57,949 nt of DNA, taken from NCBI GenBank assembly GCA_023381535.1, contig JAMCSN010000208.1, positions 1-57,949 on the forward strand. The letters run 5' to 3'. The notes below the pieces were generated by a model. It was not told the DNA's origin, made no database searches, and worked only from the letters and a program-made list of their open reading frames with translations. Source of the DNA: Bacteroidota bacterium (lineage in GTDB: Bacteria; Bacteroidota; Ignavibacteria; Ignavibacteriales; Melioribacteraceae). Every line of letters begins with the position of its first letter. The first letter of the stretch is position 1. The translations under genes and the position numbers were made by a program. Shown piece by piece: positions 8,746-16,567 of the stretch.

Positions 8746-9249
8746 TCAAATTTGAGGAGCGAGAGATTCGGCATTGCCGGTCTCTTGCTCTTGAATATTA
8801 TCAACAGAAACTTTCACAACAACTTTCTTAACCGGTTTTGGAATATTTATAGATAAACCGGGCATGTGAACGTCAGTCGGATAAAAAATTGCAAAGTAAC
8901 CTTCATCTACAAGAAGAAAATTTCCATCCCCTTTATAGAGCGCGCAATCTTTATCTGCGTTATACTCTTCGATAATAATTACTTTTTCAAATTCCGAAAC
9001 ACCCATTTTTTCTCTTCCGGAGGCAACGTATTGAATATCAATATATTTTTTGTGCGCTTCCCACTTTGCGGCGCTTAACGGTCTAGTATCGTAAGTCTGA
9101 ACAAGCGCAAAAACATTCTCGCCGTCAATTTCATATTTACCCGGTTCAACTGAAGAGAAATCCGTATCCGCAAGGTATTGAAGTGCCTTTTGAATTTTTT
9201 CTCCAAGTGAAAAATAGAGTTTCGCGTTTTTGATTTTATCGAATACCAT
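8746..9249 (-). CDS. YhcH/YjgK/YiaL (DUF386) family protein
   Basis: A 167-aa protein matching the YhcH/YjgK/YiaL family: YEIDGENVFALVQTYDTRP, WEAHKKYIDIQYVASGREKMG and the metal-binding-looking YFAIFYPTDVHMPG. The family is a cupin-like fold linked to sialic acid and other sugar catabolism in some bacteria, probably isomerase- or anomerase-like. No sugar catabolic genes adjoin it here, so the substrate is open. Confidence 0.88.
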   Translation of the reverse strand: MVFDKIKNAKLYFSLGEKIQKALQYLADTDFSSVEPGKYEIDGENVFALVQTYDTRPLSAAKWEAHKKYIDIQYVASGREKMGVSEFEKVIIIEEYNADKDCALYKGDGNFLLVDEGYFAIFYPTDVHMPGLSINIPKPVKKVVVKVSVDNIQEQETGNAESLAPQI

Positions 9250-9283
9250 AATGCCTCGGGATTAGTTTTTCATTTTTAGAATA

Positions 9284-9802
9284 TTACAGCTTAAAGAACG
9301 CGCCGACCATTATAACGTAAAAATTACTTTTAAAACTTGTGGCGCTGGAAAGACTTAGGAAAACATATCTGATATCGCCGGCAAGAATGAAACTGCCCAG
9401 CGGCAATTCTGCGCCAGCGCCCACGTGGTAACCCATGCTGTTTGACGTTTCAGCCTTGAGCGAGGAAAGACTTCCTGAATAATCTATTTTTGTATTATAC
9501 CAGCCAACGCCAACCTCGCCATGAACCAACGGAAGAACATTGACAAATCCGGTAAGCATAATAGGATAACTTTTTGCTTTGATGGCTCCGCTCTGATATT
9601 CTTCCGATTTATAATAGATTGATCCTTCCACGCTTAGTCCTATAAAGTCTACGCGCAATGCGGCACCCGGCATCATAACTGAATTATCTGAATCCGAAGA
9701 TTTAATAAAACCAAGCTGCGGCCCGAACGCGACACTTTGCGCGGACAGCAATGACGAAAATGAAATCAATAATGCCAAAGTGAACAACATATTCTTCTTC
9801 AT
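9284..9802 (-). CDS. Small outer-membrane beta-barrel protein
   Basis: About 172 aa from ATG 9802, which is preceded by GAGG and begins a signal peptide (MKKNMLFTLALLISFSSLLSAQ). The mature part alternates polar and hydrophobic residues in short strands and ends in a Phe/Leu-rich strand (FYVIMVGAFFKL), as in OmpW/OmpX-like or PorT-like eight-stranded barrels. A more distal start at 9826 is possible but lacks a ribosome site. Function unknown. Confidence 0.75.
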   Translation of the reverse strand: MKKNMLFTLALLISFSSLLSAQSVAFGPQLGFIKSSDSDNSVMMPGAALRVDFIGLSVEGSIYYKSEEYQSGAIKAKSYPIMLTGFVNVLPLVHGEVGVGWYNTKIDYSGSLSSLKAETSNSMGYHVGAGAELPLGSFILAGDIRYVFLSLSSATSFKSNFYVIMVGAFFKL

Positions 9803-9870
9803 AAGAACCTCGAATATTTGTGTCATAATTTATAAAAAAGAAACATCAATAGTTTCAAGCTTTGTCTATC

Positions 9871-11733
9871 CTACTTCAGAACATTCAGTTCTATATGAGA
9901 TGGATATTTTTCAGAGAAATAAACTCTGTTAAACGCTTTCTGGAAATCACTTTCTTTCGCACTGTAAATATCAACAAACTTTTGCGGGTTGCGATCGAAG
10001 AATGGGAAAAAGCTGCTCTGAACCTGAACCATGATTTTGTGACCTTTCAGAAAAGTATGGTCGATGTCGTTAAGATTTATTTTTACTTCAGCCACTTTAT
10101 TGGGAACAAACGGTTCCGGCTTCTCGTAACTGTTTCTAAATTTTCCGCGCATGATTTCATATCGAAGCAGTCGTTGATATCCGCCCATTTCAACATTGTC
10201 GGGATTGGGATCCGGATTTTTCGCGTCGTCGGGAAGAACATCTATCAACTTAACAACCCAATCGGCGTCAGTGCCGCTTGTTGAAACAAAAAGATCGGCT
10301 TTGATTGGACCGCTCACCGTTACGTCTTTATCAAGCGGTTCGGTTTCATAAACAAGAACATCGGGGCGAACGGCAGCGAAACGCTGATCGTCATCCATGT
10401 AAGGTCTCCAGTACATCTGCTGAGAATCATGAAACTTGGAAGTGTACGGGACAGGTTTGTTCGGATCGCTCAAATATTCATCATACAAATTTTTCTTTTC
10501 GGTCGGTTTCGACCATTGTAAAGATTGGTCCTTATTGAAATAAAGAGATGTCGTTTCAACATTCTTCGGCGGCCATTCATTGTAATTTACCCAAATGTCG
10601 GATCCGGTTCTAAACGTCATCGCTTCCGGTAAATTCATTTCGCCTGTTCCTTTTAAATAATAATTGAAAAAAGGAAGAAGAATATTTTTGTTGTAGTATT
10701 CGCTGGTGTTCTCGCTGAATTTAAAATCTCCGAAAGAGCTGCCCTCCGTTCTTGCCCAGCCGCCGTGCGACCAAGGCCCGATAACAATGTGAGTTTTGTT
10801 CTCTGGATTTTTTTGTTCTATCGATTGATAGATGTGAAGCGGTCCATAAAAGTCTTCGGAATCATACCAGCCGCCGACAATGAGCACGGCCGGTTTTGTA
10901 TTTTTGAAATAGAGAAGATTGCATCGCGATTTCCAAAACTCATCATACGTGCCGTGTTTCAGCATCTCATTCCAAAACGGAAGTTTACCTTCAAAATATT
11001 TTTCGTTAGCATTTGACAATGGACCGAGATGTAAAAAGAAATCATACATATCCGGCGAAGCATATTGCGGTCCCGGTTTCCATTTTGTTGTTAAACTGTC
11101 GCGCGGCTGATCGAAACGTTTGAAGAAATCGAAAGACATTGTAAGTGTAAACGCGCCGTTGTGGTGCATGTCGTCGCCGACAAACCAATCTGAAATTGGA
11201 GCTTGCGGCGATACGGCTTTAAGTGCCGGGTGAGAATCGAGCAGCGACATTGCAGCATAAAAACCGGGATACGAAATTCCCCAGATGCCGACGTTGCCGT
11301 TATTGTGCTTGATATTCTTTACAAGCCAATCGATTGTGTCGTAAGTGTCGGATGATTCGTCAACATCTTTATTGCTCTTCTTGTTCGGAATATACGGACG
11401 CATGTTAACGTATTCGCCTTCACTCATAAATTTACCGCGCACATCTTGAAATGCAAAGATGAAACCTTCCTTCGCATATTCATCGCTCGGTCCCAATCGG
11501 AACGGATAATTATTTTCGCCGTAAGGCGCCACAGTGTATGGCGTGCGAACCATAAGTATCGGGTAAGTTTTGGTGGTGTCTTTCGGCGAGTACACCGATG
11601 TAAATAATTTAACACCGTCCCGCATTTCAATACGGTAATCTTTTTTTATGTAATGTTCTTTTATCCAATCAACATCCTGCGCAAAGTTGAAGGATAGTGA
11701 TAATAGGAAGAGAACAAGTAAGAATTTTTTCAT
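9871..11733 (-). CDS. CocE/NonD-type hydrolase (X-Pro dipeptidyl-peptidase S15 fold)
   Basis: A 620-aa secreted alpha/beta hydrolase: signal peptide at residues 1-18, MRDGVKLFTSVYSP substrate-side strand, FQDVRGKFMSEGEY oxyanion region, and the nucleophile motif GISYPGF with Ser154. The Asp and His of the triad are expected near GGWYDSEDF and GPWSHGGW. The C-terminal third is the jelly-roll PepX_C domain (DVTVSGPIKADLFVS, DADWVVKLIDVLPD). Members hydrolyse acyl-peptide, cephalosporin or cocaine-type esters; the physiological substrate here is likely a dipeptide or ester in the periplasm. The MurU-like gene ends 12 bp upstream of its start, so cotranscription is likely. Confidence 0.9.
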   Translation of the reverse strand: MKKFLLVLFLLSLSFNFAQDVDWIKEHYIKKDYRIEMRDGVKLFTSVYSPKDTTKTYPILMVRTPYTVAPYGENNYPFRLGPSDEYAKEGFIFAFQDVRGKFMSEGEYVNMRPYIPNKKSNKDVDESSDTYDTIDWLVKNIKHNNGNVGIWGISYPGFYAAMSLLDSHPALKAVSPQAPISDWFVGDDMHHNGAFTLTMSFDFFKRFDQPRDSLTTKWKPGPQYASPDMYDFFLHLGPLSNANEKYFEGKLPFWNEMLKHGTYDEFWKSRCNLLYFKNTKPAVLIVGGWYDSEDFYGPLHIYQSIEQKNPENKTHIVIGPWSHGGWARTEGSSFGDFKFSENTSEYYNKNILLPFFNYYLKGTGEMNLPEAMTFRTGSDIWVNYNEWPPKNVETTSLYFNKDQSLQWSKPTEKKNLYDEYLSDPNKPVPYTSKFHDSQQMYWRPYMDDDQRFAAVRPDVLVYETEPLDKDVTVSGPIKADLFVSTSGTDADWVVKLIDVLPDDAKNPDPNPDNVEMGGYQRLLRYEIMRGKFRNSYEKPEPFVPNKVAEVKINLNDIDHTFLKGHKIMVQVQSSFFPFFDRNPQKFVDIYSAKESDFQKAFNRVYFSEKYPSHIELNVLK

Positions 11734-11745
11734 TGTGAGCCCTTT

Positions 11746-12474
11746 CTAAAATATTTTATCTATTAATACAACTGCTTCCGCTAAATTTTCTTTCTTGCCA
11801 AGATCGATGAAAATTGAATTCGTGTGATCAAAATAAGTTATTCGGTTTTCAGATGCGACGGATAAATATAAATCCACGAGTGAGAAAACTTTATCATCAG
11901 GCAACAAATCAAATATTGCCGGAGAAACGATTTGAATGCCGCTAAATGCAAACGGTTCCAAAGCTTCACTGTCGTGTCGTACGATTTTAGACTCGCCGGT
12001 TTTCACATTTGTCCAGCCGCAAAGATTTTTTTCTTTGTCGAACAAAAAGTAACGTGATGACTTCCGGTTTTGCACCGCTAATGTTGCAACAGCATTGTTG
12101 CCTAAATGAGATTCATATAGTTTTGCCAAATCAAAATCAGTAAGTACATCAACGTTGTGGATCAGAAATGGTTTACTGTCGTTAAAGAACCAAGATACGT
12201 TTTTCAATCCGCCACCGGTGTCGAGGAGTAAATTGCTCTCATCGGAAATGGAAATCCGTACGCCGAAGTTTTTTTTCGTTTCAAGGTAATCAGTAATTTG
12301 GTTGGCAAAATGATGAACGTTAACGATGATCTGATCGAATCCGAATTTTAAAAGTCGTGTGATTGTTAACTCGAGAAGTGTTTTTTCATTTATCTCGACA
12401 AGGGCTTTTGGCTTTGAGTTGGTGAGCGGCTGTAATCGTGTGCCGAGACCGGCTGCAAGAACGAGTGCTTTCAT
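11746..12474 (-). CDS. Sugar-1-phosphate nucleotidyltransferase, MurU-like
   Basis: A 242-aa protein with the complete pyrophosphorylase signature at its N-terminus (LVLAAGLGTRLQPLTNSKPKALV) and a second metal/sugar-site region (IHNVDVLTDFDLAKL). Length and lack of a C-terminal beta-helix match MurU, the MurNAc-1-phosphate uridylyltransferase, or related single-domain NDP-sugar synthases. An AmgK-like sugar kinase lies two genes upstream on the same strand; AmgK and MurU together make UDP-MurNAc from recycled sugar in Pseudomonas, which makes that role attractive here. The nucleotide and sugar specificity are inferred from context, not seen. Confidence 0.85.
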   Translation of the reverse strand: MKALVLAAGLGTRLQPLTNSKPKALVEINEKTLLELTITRLLKFGFDQIIVNVHHFANQITDYLETKKNFGVRISISDESNLLLDTGGGLKNVSWFFNDSKPFLIHNVDVLTDFDLAKLYESHLGNNAVATLAVQNRKSSRYFLFDKEKNLCGWTNVKTGESKIVRHDSEALEPFAFSGIQIVSPAIFDLLPDDKVFSLVDLYLSVASENRITYFDHTNSIFIDLGKKENLAEAVVLIDKIF

Positions 12475-12543
12475 TGGTTAACCGTTACAAGCAAATGCTA
12501 AGAGGAAAAGTTGCAAAGGGGCAAAGAAACAAAGTCTCATCTG

Positions 12544-12930
12544 CTACACTTTCAATTTAGTTATTAAACTGCTGAGCATTCTTTCAATTTCTTTGCTTAA
12601 CTCGAAAATCCTATAAAAATCTTCCTGAGAAATAAAATTTAGATTCTTCGCAATTTCGATTTGGGTTTGTAGTTCAAAAGTTGAACCGATAGCGATTTGA
12701 AGAAATCTAATATATTCTTTGCGTGTATGTCGTCCGAATCCTTCCGAGATATTACTTGGAATCGAAATCGCGGCTCTTCTCAATTGATTTGTTAACGAAA
12801 ATTGTTCTTCCTTTGGAAAAGCATTGGTCATTTTGTAAATCTCTGTTACAAATGAAATCGATTTTTGCCAGACTATAAGGTCACGGAAAGTTTTGATTAC
12901 AGTTACTTTGTTCCTTAGTGCCTCAGTCAC
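12544..12930 (-). CDS. Four-helix-bundle protein (S23 / 23S intervening-sequence family)
   Basis: A 128-aa protein with the classic pattern FRDLIVWQKS, then QLRRAAISIPSNISEGFGR and a helix-rich C-terminus ending in IERMLSSLITKL. Members form pentameric four-helix bundles; many are encoded in intervening sequences of 23S rRNA genes, and others are free-standing as here. Molecular function is not established. Its start overlaps the kinase stop by 8 bp, so it sits between an AmgK-like kinase and a MurU-like enzyme, apparently as a later insertion into that operon. Confidence 0.9.
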   Translation of the reverse strand: MTEALRNKVTVIKTFRDLIVWQKSISFVTEIYKMTNAFPKEEQFSLTNQLRRAAISIPSNISEGFGRHTRKEYIRFLQIAIGSTFELQTQIEIAKNLNFISQEDFYRIFELSKEIERMLSSLITKLKV

Positions 12931-14365
12931 TTAATCCCTCTTTTTTCAAATTAGTATGAGAAACAACGATGGTTAAGTCTTCTCTATGTGCCAAGTGTTC
13001 TCCTAACCTCTCCGCACAATAAACTGAGCGGTGCTGTCCGCCCGTGCAGCCGAAGTTAACCATCAAGTCGGTGAAACCACGTGACAAATATTTTTTAACG
13101 GATTCATCAACCAGCGAGAAAACATTCTGCAAAAACTTTTGTGTTTCATGTTGAGAGTTCAGAAAGTCCGCAACGGGTTTGTCTTTGCCGGTTAACGATT
13201 TGTATTCGTCGTAACGACCCGGGTTGTGAATAGCGCGGCAATCGAAAACAAATCCGCCGCCGTTGCCGGAAAGATCAACTAGAATTTTTTCCCGGTATGA
13301 AAAGCTATTAATCCGGACAGTTAATTTGCTCGAGTTAAAAACGCTGGCGTCAAAGTTTTTCAGTTCCGTGGAATGAATAATTTGGTTGAGCGAATTGAGA
13401 AGTTCCGGCATTTTTATTTTCAGCGGATGATTTTGCAAGAGCCATTCCAAATTTCTTACCGCATACGGAATACTTTTTAAAAAATGTGATTTGCCTTCGA
13501 AGTAACCGCGATAACCGTAAGCGCCGAACATCTGAAGCAGCCGGATCAGAACATAACCGTAATAGTATTTTAAAAACTCACTTCTATCAATCGTTTTTAA
13601 TTTCTTTACAGACTTTATGTAGTGGTTAAGAAATTCTTCTCGAAGTTTCGGAGGAATGTTTGCCTTGGAATCCAGCAAGAACGAAGCGATGTCGTATTGA
13701 AGCGCGCCTTTGCGCCCGCCTTGGTAGTCAATAAAAAACGGCTCGCCGTTAAAGAGCATCACATTACGTGAATTGAAATCACGGTACATGAAATAGTTGC
13801 AATCCGCGTGAAGCAAAAATTTAACCAGCGTATCGAAATCATCTTCAAGCTTTTGTTCGTCGAAAGAAATTTTGGCGAGCTTAAGAAAATAGTATTTGAA
13901 ATAATTCAAATCCCACATTATTGATTGCTTATCAAACTTTGCGCGGGGATAGCATTTGGAATAATCCAATTTCTTTGACGCGGTTATTTGAAATCGCGGG
14001 AGTTGTTCAATAATCTTTCGATAGGCATCTTTAGTTTCGTCGTTGAATCGTTCCTCTTGATGACTTTCAAGAAATGAAAAAAGTGTCTGATCGCCTAAAT
14101 CTTCAAGCAAATAAATATTGGATTTTAAATCTGTGGAATAAATTTTCGGAACGTTGAGTTTGTTCTTCTGAAAATGTTTTGTCAGATATACAAAAGCGCG
14201 GTTCTCACGAACGTCAGCGTTATAAACGCCGATTGCGGTTTTGCTGCTGCCGGTAATTCGAAAATATTTTCGCGCCGAAGCAGACGCCGGAAGTTGAGAG
14301 AAAGAATTAACTTTCTCTCCCGACCAGCTCTCAAAAAGTAATTTTAGTTTTTCGTCATTTGCCAT
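12923..14365 (-). CDS. AmgK-like aminoglycoside-phosphotransferase-fold kinase fused to RapZ C-terminal domain
   Basis: A 480-aa two-domain protein. Residues 1 to about 330 form an APH-type kinase: YLLEDLGDQTLFSF hinge, catalytic MYRDFNSRNVM loop and metal-binding FFIDYQGG. This resembles AmgK, the anomeric MurNAc/GlcNAc kinase. From about residue 347 to the end is the RapZ C-terminal domain, with VRINSFSY, FDCRAIHNPGRY and GCTGGQHRSV; in Enterobacteria this domain senses glucosamine-6-phosphate. The Walker-bearing N-terminal domain of RapZ is absent. The fusion suggests a sugar kinase controlled by, or acting on, amino-sugar phosphates. It is upstream of a MurU-like gene. Confidence 0.85.
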   Translation of the reverse strand: MANDEKLKLLFESWSGEKVNSFSQLPASASARKYFRITGSSKTAIGVYNADVRENRAFVYLTKHFQKNKLNVPKIYSTDLKSNIYLLEDLGDQTLFSFLESHQEERFNDETKDAYRKIIEQLPRFQITASKKLDYSKCYPRAKFDKQSIMWDLNYFKYYFLKLAKISFDEQKLEDDFDTLVKFLLHADCNYFMYRDFNSRNVMLFNGEPFFIDYQGGRKGALQYDIASFLLDSKANIPPKLREEFLNHYIKSVKKLKTIDRSEFLKYYYGYVLIRLLQMFGAYGYRGYFEGKSHFLKSIPYAVRNLEWLLQNHPLKIKMPELLNSLNQIIHSTELKNFDASVFNSSKLTVRINSFSYREKILVDLSGNGGGFVFDCRAIHNPGRYDEYKSLTGKDKPVADFLNSQHETQKFLQNVFSLVDESVKKYLSRGFTDLMVNFGCTGGQHRSVYCAERLGEHLAHREDLTIVVSHTNLKKEGLSD

Positions 14366-14374
14366 AAAGAATCG

Positions 14375-14614
14375 TTATTCGGTTACTTTTGGTTTCTCAA
14401 AATACCATTCAATTCCTGTACACGTTGTACAAATCAAAGCAGACGCGTCTCTATTCGCCCAATCCAAACCAAAGAATGTCATGCCGGGAGTGTTCAAGGG
14501 AACATCTCTAATTTGAAATTTGTCGCTTCCGCAGTGTGTGCAAATGATTTTTTTGTCCAGAATCTTGTAGGATGAGACAAAAGGCTCTTTCGTTTTTTTG
14601 TCAAATAAAGACAT
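14375..14614 (-). CDS. Small zinc-ribbon protein
   Basis: A 79-aa protein with two CxxC knuckles, C25/C28 (CTHC) and C62/C65 (CTTC), about 35 residues apart, which should bind one zinc. It contains a conserved-looking GMTFFGLDWANRDA stretch between them. It lies 9 bp upstream of the kinase gene on the same strand. No function can be assigned beyond a likely structural zinc site. Confidence 0.75.
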   Translation of the reverse strand: MSLFDKKTKEPFVSSYKILDKKIICTHCGSDKFQIRDVPLNTPGMTFFGLDWANRDASALICTTCTGIEWYFEKPKVTE

Positions 14615-14627
14615 TTTTTCTCCTTCA

Positions 14628-15107
14628 TCATCTTTTTGAAACCAAGTAAAGCCATTTCTCTATCTGCCTTCTGTGGCGGAGGATGTGGACAATAGCATGC
14701 TCGAACATCATCTCTATGTCATACAATCCCCATTTTGTTTCTTGCCGTGTTGCAAGAATTTCTTTTTCCGTCATCTTCAATCTATCGCTGACAATGTCTG
14801 AGGTAAAGTTGATAACTTTTTCCAGCTCTTCAATTGCATGGACGACATTGTAAACGTGATAATCGTTATTGACCACCGGCTTTTTTAGAAAAATACAAAT
14901 TTGATCTGCATAACCGTAACCGGCTCGAACAACATGTTTCATAACAGATTGAATTGAGCGGCAGTCTTCGTCTGTAGTTAATGGGTCGTAAATTTTTATG
15001 AACTCCTCTTGCGAAATTGTGCTGAGCAAATTTCTAAGTTCCAGTGAAACTCTTTCGTACTCATCCATCAATGCGCCGATTGCGCCAGGTCGGAAAAGTT
15101 TAATCAT
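14628..15107 (-). CDS. DinB-like helical-bundle protein
   Basis: A 159-aa all-helical protein. The regularly spaced histidines (SVMKHVVRAGYGYADQ and EHAIVHILRHRRQIEKW) are those that bind metal in the DinB/YfiT four-helix superfamily, whose members include thiol-dependent S-transferases. The substrate is unknown. The start overlaps the Fic gene's stop by 8 bp, which implies translational coupling. Confidence 0.75.
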   Translation of the reverse strand: MIKLFRPGAIGALMDEYERVSLELRNLLSTISQEEFIKIYDPLTTDEDCRSIQSVMKHVVRAGYGYADQICIFLKKPVVNNDYHVYNVVHAIEELEKVINFTSDIVSDRLKMTEKEILATRQETKWGLYDIEMMFEHAIVHILRHRRQIEKWLYLVSKR

Positions 15108-16539
15108 TTATGTCCTTGTTTGTATGTTGCTTGATATGAGATACTATTCCCTTGCCTATGATTTCTTTCGCAGTTCTAATTTGTACCTCATTTAATTGTC
15201 TTTCATATGAGACTCTTTCTATCCATTGACCCTCATATGTTCGTAAACCAAATTCAATAGTTTTTGTTGGCAACTCGGTGTTAGAAAGGTGACAGACAAT
15301 AATAAAATCATATTCCTCAAAAATTACCGTGATGTCTAAGTCTATTGTAAATTGCGAATACTTGGCTTTAAACTTGGTAAGATTAAGGTTAGCTATAAAT
15401 TCAACGACATCAGAATCCCTGAGCGAAGAAAGGTCGGTCTCAATAACTGAACTTTCGAATGAAATCAACCTCTCCCTAGCATTGTGATTCTGAAAATTAT
15501 TGTAATATAGTTTGTATGAACGATTAATAATTCCAAATAAGTCTTGAATTTTATTTATAAGATCAGACATCCCGCTAATAATTGGCATTATAGATTTATG
15601 TAATGTTTCTACTCTGACAGCATGATTGTTGAATTTTTCAAACTTGTCTTTTCTTCCTTCAATTTCTTTTTTTAACAATAAAATTTCTTTCTCGAAGTCA
15701 TCAGGATCCTCGATACTTTCTCCTCGTACGCCTTTGAGATATACTTCCATAGAATTTATTAGAGTTTCGGCAACATACTCAACAAATTTTTTCACATCTC
15801 CAGAGTCAGCTTGGCTTAGTGCGAGGTAGTAGTTGTTCTTGTCTTTGATTTTTATGATTGCAGGGGGAAAATTGTTCTGCATAAAAATTAGATTCATTAA
15901 TAATCTCGCCAACCTACCATTACCGTCATCAAACGGATGTATTTCAGAGAATCTGTGATGAAAGATCGCTGCAAGTACAACAGGATGTGTTTCTTTTTTT
16001 TCTTTGGAATCACGATACCAATTCATTAATTCATGCATCTTCGCTGGAGTTTCTTCCGGCGACGCGAAATAATGAATTTCTCCTGTTGCAGTTTTTACAT
16101 GATTAGGCTGAGTTTTATAAGCTCCAAGTGTTACTGTCTTTTTTGTAAACTTTCCGTTCTGTGTTACAGCGTCTGTTTCATAAGATTCCACGAGAATAAC
16201 TTTATGTAGTTCTCGAATTACTGCCTCAGTTAATTCTTCTTTGTTTCTCACAAAGTTGACCAGAAAGTTGATCGCCTCATTATGTCCACGAATATCCAAA
16301 TAATCTTTTAACGGTTTTCCGTGTGCTGTAATTCCGTGCATAAGAAAAGCATATGTCTCGCCATAGTTCAGAGTATTTCCTTCAATTGCATTCGAATTGT
16401 AATTCCAATCGAGACGATATTTTTGAAGAATTCTGTCTTCAACTTCTTTTGGGAGAGGATGGAATTTGTCGATTTCAGATTTTAGTCCGTCTATCTTTTT
16501 GATAAGATCGACCACGCTAGATTGCAAATCCTTATTCAT
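15100..16539 (-). CDS. Fic-family protein (probable AMP-transferase) with N-terminal inhibitory motif
   Basis: A 479-aa protein with a full Fic active site HPFDDGNGR at residues 201-209, which transfers AMP (or another nucleotide moiety) to hydroxyl side chains of target proteins. A class II-like inhibitory motif SNAIEGN is visible at 49-55 (S49, E53, G54), so activity should be autoinhibited by the helix carrying E53. The C-terminal ~200 residues form a coiled or mixed domain not recognised here and could determine target choice. It lies between the DinB-like gene and metH. It could act as a regulator or as part of a stress or defence response; the sequence does not say which. Confidence 0.9.
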   Translation of the reverse strand: MNKDLQSSVVDLIKKIDGLKSEIDKFHPLPKEVEDRILQKYRLDWNYNSNAIEGNTLNYGETYAFLMHGITAHGKPLKDYLDIRGHNEAINFLVNFVRNKEELTEAVIRELHKVILVESYETDAVTQNGKFTKKTVTLGAYKTQPNHVKTATGEIHYFASPEETPAKMHELMNWYRDSKEKKETHPVVLAAIFHHRFSEIHPFDDGNGRLARLLMNLIFMQNNFPPAIIKIKDKNNYYLALSQADSGDVKKFVEYVAETLINSMEVYLKGVRGESIEDPDDFEKEILLLKKEIEGRKDKFEKFNNHAVRVETLHKSIMPIISGMSDLINKIQDLFGIINRSYKLYYNNFQNHNARERLISFESSVIETDLSSLRDSDVVEFIANLNLTKFKAKYSQFTIDLDITVIFEEYDFIIVCHLSNTELPTKTIEFGLRTYEGQWIERVSYERQLNEVQIRTAKEIIGKGIVSHIKQHTNKDIND

Positions 16540-16567
16540 TTTATTTCCCCTTTATTCCTTCTCAAAA

